A DNA stretch of 5,648 bases. It comes from Acidobacteriaceae bacterium. GTDB lineage: Bacteria; Acidobacteriota; Terriglobia; Terriglobales; Acidobacteriaceae. Positions within the stretch are counted from its first letter, which is position 1. Each line of letters opens with the position of its first letter. Under the pieces are notes generated by a model. The model searched no databases. It saw nothing but the letters and a program-made list of their open reading frames with translations, and was not told the origin of the DNA. Positions 1 through 3,475 of this stretch are shown here, in pieces. A program made the position numbers and the translations under genes. Location: contig PLSH01000244.1 of the NCBI GenBank assembly GCA_003165095.1, positions 1,295 through 6,942 of the forward strand. Reading direction: 5' to 3'.

Positions 1-97
1 CTCCCATAATTGGCAGGGCAATTGGCGCGCCCCAAGCGCGCCGCAAAAATGAGAGCAGGCTCATGCAAAGGGTTGCCCCCACCGTTGTCCCAACCAT
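1..97. other. Non-coding left edge, no gene identified
   Basis: I see no supportable gene here. The plus-strand frames are closed by stops at 50-52 and 99-101, and any remainder of an upstream gene would be only a few dozen residues that I do not recognise. There is a GC-rich inverted repeat, GGCGCGC (24-30) and GCGCGCC (36-42), with the 5-nt loop CCCAA. No T-tract follows it on either strand, so I do not call it an intrinsic terminator. AATTGGC occurs twice (8-14 and 20-26), which is too short to interpret. Confidence 0.4.
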
Positions 98-126
98 TTG
101 ACTTCTATAAGTGGACTAAGCATACT
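98..126 (+). promoter_or_regulatory. Predicted sigma-70-type promoter of the toxin-antitoxin operon
   Basis: A -35 box TTGACT (98-103, 5 of 6 consensus bases) is followed after 17 bp by CATACT (121-126, 4 of 6). Transcription would then begin around 132-134, at the antitoxin ATG (133), giving a leaderless or nearly leaderless mRNA. This fits the absence of a Shine-Dalgarno sequence upstream of the ATG. An alternative is TATAAG (106-111) as -10 with TTGTCC (85-90) as -35, but that spacer is only 15 bp; it would give a leader of about 15 nt. Confidence 0.55.
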
Positions 127-133
127 TAGTCCA
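112..133. promoter_or_regulatory. Palindromic operator, probable autorepression site of the TA module
   Basis: TGGACTAAG (112-120) and CTTAGTCCA (125-133) are perfect 9-bp inverted arms around a CATA centre. The palindrome covers the predicted -10 box and ends on the A of the antitoxin ATG. Phd/VapB-type antitoxins, alone or bound to toxin, normally repress their own operon by binding palindromes at this place, so an operator is the simplest reading. Binding itself is inferred. Confidence 0.75.
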
Positions 134-420
134 TGGCTTATACCGTCCATCAGGCCAAGACCCACTTCTCCCGGCTGCTCAAAGAGGCAGAGGCGGGCAA
201 GGAGGTCATTGTCCTGCGCGGCAAGAAGCCGGTTGCCAAAATTGTGGCCATCGACGAGCCGCCAACATCCAAGCCTCCGTTCAGATTCATGGGCGCCTTC
301 AGGGACCTGGTCCACGCCGACGATAGCGCCTTCGATCCAATGACGGATGAGGAGTTGGTCGAAGCTGGGTTCGGATCCATGCTCGACGGAGAGCTGGCGC
401 CGCCGCCCGCCTCGAAATGA
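133..420 (+). CDS. Type II antitoxin, Phd/YefM family (VapB-like partner of VapC)
   Basis: This 95-residue protein should bind and neutralise the PIN ribonuclease encoded next to it and repress the shared promoter. The N-terminal half is a Phd/YefM DNA-binding fold: residues 5-16 read VHQAKTHFSRLL (family pattern: AK, then S/L-L), followed by EAGKEV (20-25) and the strand GKKPVAKIVAI (30-40). The C-terminal half (about 48-85) is acidic, with FDPMTDEELVEAGFG near 68-82. It resembles the disordered toxin-binding tail of the family, in which a GAF/DFD-type motif inserts into the toxin. ATG 133 is chosen because the Phd fold begins at residue 2 and the operator abuts it. There is no Shine-Dalgarno, consistent with leaderless translation. 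The stop overlaps the toxin start (ATGA, 417-420). Phd-type antitoxins paired with PIN toxins are well known. Confidence 0.92.
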   Translation: MAYTVHQAKTHFSRLLKEAEAGKEVIVLRGKKPVAKIVAIDEPPTSKPPFRFMGAFRDLVHADDSAFDPMTDEELVEAGFGSMLDGELAPPPASK

Positions 421-803
421 GATATCTTCTCGATACCCACACCTTGCTTTGGACCTTGCAGAATCCCGAAAAGCTGTCCGGCTCCGCCCGTAAAATTGTC
501 GAGGATCCAAAGTCGGTTTTGGTGCTTTCCATCGCGACACCTTGGGAACTGGCGATCAAGACAAATTCGGGCAAGCTGGATGCCAGAAAAATTCTGCAAC
601 AATTTGACCAGCTGACCTCTACGGGAGGTTATGAACTTCTGGAAACCATGGCTTCTCATGTAATTCATGCCGGATTGCTGCCCCTGCACCACCGCGATCC
701 GTTCGACCGGTTATTGGTCGCCCAGGCACTGGACTCTCGCATTCCCCTGCTCAGCCGCGACCGGGTGTTCGATTTGTACGGCGTTAACCGCATCTGGAAT
801 TAG
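417..803 (+). CDS. vapC: PIN-domain ribonuclease toxin, VapC-like (Sll0205-type)
   Basis: This 128-residue single-domain PIN protein is a Mg2+-dependent endoribonuclease of the VapC type, expected to cleave RNA and stop translation when free of antitoxin. Visible PIN motifs are LLDTHTLLW at 4-12 (acidic Asp6), S..TPWELAIK at 38-47 (Glu44), the subfamily signature HHRDPFDRLLVAQA at 91-104 (Asp94 and Asp97), and LLSRDRVFDLYGV at 111-123 (Asp115). All four acidic positions of the metal site are present, so the enzyme looks intact. Its length is typical. The start overlaps the antitoxin stop by ATGA and lacks a recognisable ribosome binding site, so it is probably translationally coupled, which keeps toxin below antitoxin. 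The RNA target cannot be read from sequence. The gene is visibly richer in A/T-ending codons than der downstream, compatible with recent acquisition, although I did not compute this. Confidence 0.95.
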   Translation: MRYLLDTHTLLWTLQNPEKLSGSARKIVEDPKSVLVLSIATPWELAIKTNSGKLDARKILQQFDQLTSTGGYELLETMASHVIHAGLLPLHHRDPFDRLLVAQALDSRIPLLSRDRVFDLYGVNRIWN

Positions 804-829
804 CACCTGCCATGGCGCGCACGCAGGTG
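804..829 (+). other. Inverted repeat / RNA hairpin between vapC and der
   Basis: CACCTGC (804-810) starts directly after the vapC stop and pairs perfectly with GCAGGTG (823-829) across a 12-nt loop, ending 3 nt before the der ribosome binding site. There is no U-tract, so it is not a standard terminator. It could partly insulate der from toxin-antitoxin transcripts, stabilise a 3' end, or be chance. Confidence 0.35.
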
Positions 830-832
830 ATT

Positions 833-837
833 GGAGA
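833..837 (+). promoter_or_regulatory. Ribosome binding site that sets the der TTG start
   Basis: GGAGA lies 6 nt upstream of TTG 844. No ATG or GTG exists in this frame near here, and the next in-frame candidate, TTG 895, has no Shine-Dalgarno in front of it. This site is the main reason for placing the der start at 844. Confidence 0.65.
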
Positions 838-843
838 CAAGCT

Positions 844-2454
844 TTGCCAACCTATCGCAGATCGATTCTGCCGGCCATTCCCGGCGCCGCAGCATTGCCG
901 CTGGTAGCCATTGTGGGACGGCCCAACGTGGGCAAATCCACGCTCTTCAACCGCCTCACGCGCAGCCGCCGCTCCATCGTGGGCGACGAACCCGGCATCA
1001 CCCGCGACCGCATCTACGGCCAGTACGAGTGGTCAGGGCGCGGATTTCGCCTGGTCGACACCGGCGGCATCGTTCCCGACGACCCGGAGCTGATCCCCAC
1101 CGAGATCTATAACCAGGCCAAAGTGGCGCTCGATGCCGCCGACGCCATGGTGATGGTGGTGGACGCGCGCACTGAGCTGGCCAGCCCCGACTATGACCTG
1201 GCCCGCCTGCTGCTGCGCGGCGGCAAGCCGCTCATCCTGGCCGTGAACAAAGTTGAAGGCGAGGCCATGGCCTTGGAAGCCGAAAACTTTCGCCAACTCG
1301 GCATCCGCAATGTATTCCTCATCAGTTCCGAACACGGACAGGGAATCGGCGAACTGCTCGACGCCATCTCCGAGGCCATTCCAGCTCCGCCCCAGCCCGA
1401 AGTCGACGAGAGCGAACCCGAAGCGGAGGAAGAAATAGAGGCCGCCGAGGAAGATGAGATCTCCGAAGGCGGTCCGCTGTTTCCAGGCGATACGGAACCC
1501 GGCCAGGGCCAGAATCAGAACCAAAGTCAGGAACAGGACCAGGAAAAGGGAGAGAAAAAAAACCGCACTCACGGTGAATTCGAGCAGCATGAGACCTCGA
1601 TCGCCATCATCGGCCGGCCCAACGTGGGCAAGTCCACGCTGCTCAACGCGCTCACCGGAACCTCGCGGGCCATTGTCTCGCCCGTCGCCGGCACTACCAG
1701 AGACGCCGTGGACGAAGTGGTCGAATTCGACGGCAGCCAGCTGCGCTTTGTCGATACGGCCGGCATTCGCCGCAAGGGCAAAACACACCTGATGGCAGAG
1801 AAAATGAGCGTGGTCATGGCCCGCAGGCATCTGGAGGCTGCCGATGTCGCCCTGCTGGTGATCGATGCAACCGAAGGCGTCACCGGCGCGGACGCCACCA
1901 TCGGCGGCTACGCCCACGAGAGCGGCCGCAGCGTGATCATCATCGTCAACAAGTGGGACGCGGTCACCAACGCGCGCACTGACGGCAAGCCGCCCGCCGA
2001 TCGCGAAATCTTCGAGCGCCAGCTCCGCTCGGTGCTCAAGTACCTGAGCTACGCCCCGGTAATTTTTCTCTCCGCGCTCGAAGGCCTCAACCCCGACGCC
2101 AACGGCTCCGATCCCAAGGTCTCTGAGGGTAAGGGCATGACGCGAGTGTTGCGCGAGGTCAAGCTGGTGGCGGCCGAGCGCCGCAAGCGCGTCACTACCG
2201 GTCAGATGAACCGCTTTCTCGAACGCGTCGACTTCCAGCGCGCGCCGGTGCCTATGGCCAAACGAATACGCATCTTCTACATGACCCAGGCCGCCGTCGC
2301 CCCGCCCACCTTTGTGCTCTTCACCGACCGCGACATCAAGCTGCACTTCGCCTTCGAGCGCTTCCTCGAAAATCAGATCCGCGAAGCTTTCGGGTTTGAA
2401 GGCTCGCCCATCTGGTTCAAGGTCAAGGCCCGCAACGCAGTGAAAAAGGGATAA
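844..2454 (+). CDS. der: Ribosome biogenesis GTPase Der (EngA) with acidic interdomain insert
   Basis: Der is a cytosolic double GTPase required for maturation of the 50S ribosomal subunit. From TTG 844 the product is 536 residues, longer than the usual 435-490. G domain 1: P-loop GRPNVGKST 25-33, PGITRD 50-55, DTGG 72-75, NKVE 135-138, SSEHG 161-165. G domain 2: GRPNVGKST 257-265, AGTTRD 282-287, DTAG 304-307, NKWD 369-372, SALEG 410-414. A C-terminal KH-like domain follows, with TTGQMNRFLE, PTFVLFTDRD and ENQIREAFGFEGSPI, ending NAVKKG. Three things are odd: NKVE replaces NKxD in domain 1; residues about 181-250 form an acidic then Gln/Lys-rich low-complexity linker between the domains; and there are about 12-15 extra residues after SALEG. 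The start is uncertain: TTG 895 would give MPLVAIVGRPN, the commonest family N-terminus, but lacks an RBS. The reading frame is open far upstream of 844 into vapC, but that part is an overlap artefact. No promoter is obvious in the 40-bp gap, so read-through from the TA operon or a hidden upstream promoter is likely. Confidence 0.97.
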   Translation: MPTYRRSILPAIPGAAALPLVAIVGRPNVGKSTLFNRLTRSRRSIVGDEPGITRDRIYGQYEWSGRGFRLVDTGGIVPDDPELIPTEIYNQAKVALDAADAMVMVVDARTELASPDYDLARLLLRGGKPLILAVNKVEGEAMALEAENFRQLGIRNVFLISSEHGQGIGELLDAISEAIPAPPQPEVDESEPEAEEEIEAAEEDEISEGGPLFPGDTEPGQGQNQNQSQEQDQEKGEKKNRTHGEFEQHETSIAIIGRPNVGKSTLLNALTGTSRAIVSPVAGTTRDAVDEVVEFDGSQLRFVDTAGIRRKGKTHLMAEKMSVVMARRHLEAADVALLVIDATEGVTGADATIGGYAHESGRSVIIIVNKWDAVTNARTDGKPPADREIFERQLRSVLKYLSYAPVIFLSALEGLNPDANGSDPKVSEGKGMTRVLREVKLVAAERRKRVTTGQMNRFLERVDFQRAPVPMAKRIRIFYMTQAAVAPPTFVLFTDRDIKLHFAFERFLENQIREAFGFEGSPIWFKVKARNAVKKG

Positions 2455-2503
2455 CCCCGACCCGCAGTCCTGAATCACACAATTTCGACCCCACAGATTT
2501 TGC

Positions 2504-2531
2504 TTGACATCTTTTACGCAATGTCTACAAT
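2504..2531 (+). promoter_or_regulatory. Strong predicted sigma-70-type promoter of padR
   Basis: A perfect -35 TTGACA (2504-2509) is followed after 16 bp by TACAAT (2526-2531, 5 of 6 consensus bases). The expected start of transcription, about 7 nt after the -10, falls on the A of the padR ATG (2538). This predicts a leaderless mRNA, in agreement with the lack of a good Shine-Dalgarno in front of padR. Confidence 0.8.
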
Positions 2532-2539
2532 GTAGGCAT
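2521..2539. promoter_or_regulatory. Palindromic operator for PadR autoregulation
   Basis: The arms ATGTCTACA (2521-2529) and TGTAGGCAT (2531-2539) form a 19-bp palindrome around A2530, with a single mismatched pair (T2524/G2536). It covers the whole -10 box and runs into the padR start codon. PadR proteins typically repress their own promoter through palindromes with ATGT/ACAT-type half sites, so a PadR dimer bound here would block RNA polymerase. Binding is inferred from position and family. Confidence 0.7.
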
Positions 2540-2867
2540 GTCGGAGTTGCTTGGCACTTTCGAGCAGTCGGTACTGCTCTCGATTCTAGGGCTGAGGGCG
2601 GACGCCTATGGACGGGCGATCCTGAACCGGGCCCAGGAGCAGTTGGGGCGCAAAGTAGCCGCGGGCGCAGTCTACGCAACGCTGGAACGGCTGGAGGCCC
2701 AGGGTCTGGTCAGTTCCCGGTTGACAGATGGAACTCCGGTGCGAGGCGGACGCGCTCGCCGGTACTACAGTGTCGCAGCGGAGGGGCAACGCGCCCTCAG
2801 CGACACGCGTCGGGCGTTGACCTCAATGTGGAAAGATGCGCAACTGCCGGTCGAGGAGGGGAGATGA
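2538..2867 (+). CDS. PadR family transcriptional regulator
   Basis: This 109-residue dimeric winged-helix repressor probably controls its own operon in response to an unknown signal. The PadR pattern is complete: GTFEQSVLLSILGL at 6-19, DAYGRAI at 22-28, the recognition-helix region GAVYATLERLEAQGLV at 43-58, the wing with RGGRARRYY at 69-77, and a C-terminal dimerisation helix (about 80-103). It is a short, PadR-s1-type protein without a long C-terminal domain. ATG 2538 is fixed by the conserved N-terminus (LLGTFE at 4-9) and by the promoter, whose predicted transcription start coincides with it. The stop overlaps the next start by ATGA (2864-2867), so regulator and membrane protein form one operon. 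In Acidobacteriota, small PadR regulators often precede permease-type genes. No ligand can be inferred. Confidence 0.95.
   Translation: MSELLGTFEQSVLLSILGLRADAYGRAILNRAQEQLGRKVAAGAVYATLERLEAQGLVSSRLTDGTPVRGGRARRYYSVAAEGQRALSDTRRALTSMWKDAQLPVEEGR
2853..2861 (+). promoter_or_regulatory. Strong ribosome binding site for the membrane protein gene
   Basis: GAGGAGGGG inside the end of padR contains an AGGAGG core (2854-2859) 4 nt before ATG 2864. It stands out because padR itself has no comparable site. It fixes the start of the downstream gene at 2864. Confidence 0.8.
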
Positions 2868-3460
2868 ACCGAACCGCGCCTGCACCGCCGCTCGTGGCGG
2901 AGTATCTCCTGGAACGCCTGTTGCCGGCGCGCGCCCGGCAGCCGGTGGTGGGCGATCTTCGCGAGGAATACGTCGAATTAAGATTGCCGCGGCACGGGCG
3001 GTTGCGCGCCGATGTTTGGTATGTCCGCCAGGTCCTGAGTTTTGTTCCATGGTTTACATCCGAGGGAGGAGCGATGGGGAAGATTCTCTTGTCTGTTTCG
3101 TTTCTTGCGCTGGCCTGCTCCTGCTGGCTGGCGTTCATGGAGATGGTGCTGCGGCATCCCGGCTACACGGAGCGATTTGGCGTGGCGCTCGGTATCGCTC
3201 TCATCTGCCTGGCGACAATTCTGGCGCGGATGCTCCATGTGGGGTTCAAGGGCGAGCGCTGGCTTTGGCTGGGCGCGGCGCTGCTGATCGGGCTCGGTGT
3301 GCAGGCCTTTCTCCGCAACGCGAGCGCCGATCATTTTGAAGGATTTGTCTTCATCATCTCGCTGGTTCTCGTGCTCCAGGGCGTACTGATGCTGGTCACG
3401 CTGGGCAGGCCGGGCATCAGCGGTTCCCAATCGCTCGATAAACAGACCGCGGACCATTGA
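2864..3460 (+). CDS. Permease-prefix-like domain protein with four predicted membrane helices
   Basis: This 198-residue protein's exact function is unknown to me. Residues 9-60 resemble the 'permease prefix' region found at the N-terminus of acidobacterial MacB/FtsX-type permeases: PLVAEYLLERLLPARARQ, then VVGDLREEYVE (28-38), then RADVWYVRQVLSFV (48-61). Instead of an FtsX permease body there are four hydrophobic stretches, about 72-95, 106-127, 133-150 and 160-180, and a polar C-terminal tail. It is therefore either a stand-alone small membrane partner or a reduced permease relative. It overlaps padR by ATGA and has a strong RBS, so it is the likely regulated output of PadR. Met71 (ATG 3074), at the boundary between prefix and membrane part, has its own RBS-like sequence. 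The prefix-domain identification is by recalled pattern, not by search. Confidence 0.8.
   Translation: MNRTAPAPPLVAEYLLERLLPARARQPVVGDLREEYVELRLPRHGRLRADVWYVRQVLSFVPWFTSEGGAMGKILLSVSFLALACSCWLAFMEMVLRHPGYTERFGVALGIALICLATILARMLHVGFKGERWLWLGAALLIGLGVQAFLRNASADHFEGFVFIISLVLVLQGVLMLVTLGRPGISGSQSLDKQTADH
3064..3071 (+). promoter_or_regulatory. Possible internal ribosome binding site before Met71 of the membrane protein
   Basis: GGGAGGAG at 3064-3071 places a GGAGG core (3065-3069) 4 nt before the in-frame ATG 3074. This is the same spacing as the gene's main RBS. Initiation here would give a 128-residue protein with the four helices but no prefix domain. The purine run also encodes Glu-Gly-Gly, so chance is possible. 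Confidence 0.35.
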
Positions 3461-3475
3461 GTCAATAACAGACTC
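3459..3475. other. Short stem between convergent operons
   Basis: The two operons converge with 14 bp between stop codons (TGA 3458-3460 and the complement of TAG, 3475-3477). GAGTC (3459-3463) pairs with GACTC (3471-3475) across AATAACA. A five-pair stem with no T-tract on either side is a weak candidate for a shared bidirectional terminator. Confidence 0.2.

Noticed and set aside
24..42. GC-rich inverted repeat GGCGCGC / GCGCGCC as an intrinsic terminator
   Set aside because: No T-tract follows on either strand. On the plus strand it is followed by A bases, so it lacks the terminator signature.
150..692. Minus-strand open frame across the toxin-antitoxin genes
   Set aside because: Antisense shadow of antitoxin and toxin, whose Phd and PIN motifs are clear on the plus strand.
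667..843. Upstream extension of the der reading frame to ATG 667 (595 residues)
   Set aside because: The extra 59 residues overlap the conserved end of vapC in another frame, are Cys/Thr-rich junk and resemble no Der N-terminus. GGAGA plus TTG 844 is a better start.
919..1640. 26-nt near-identical repeat inside der (919-944 and 1615-1640, one mismatch)
   Set aside because: Explained by the two paralogous P-loops GRPNVGKST of Der, so not a mobile or regulatory repeat, although it could permit rare internal recombination.
2445..2503. Search for a terminator after der
   Set aside because: Only a three-pair GGG/CCC match around the stop and no T-tract. Nothing that supports an intrinsic terminator before the padR promoter.
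1033..2679. Long open frame of 548 codons on the minus strand opposite der
   Set aside because: It lies antisense to an unmistakable Der protein with all GTPase motifs. Long antisense open frames are expected in high-GC genes, and its translation (His/Asp/Val-rich) shows no domain.
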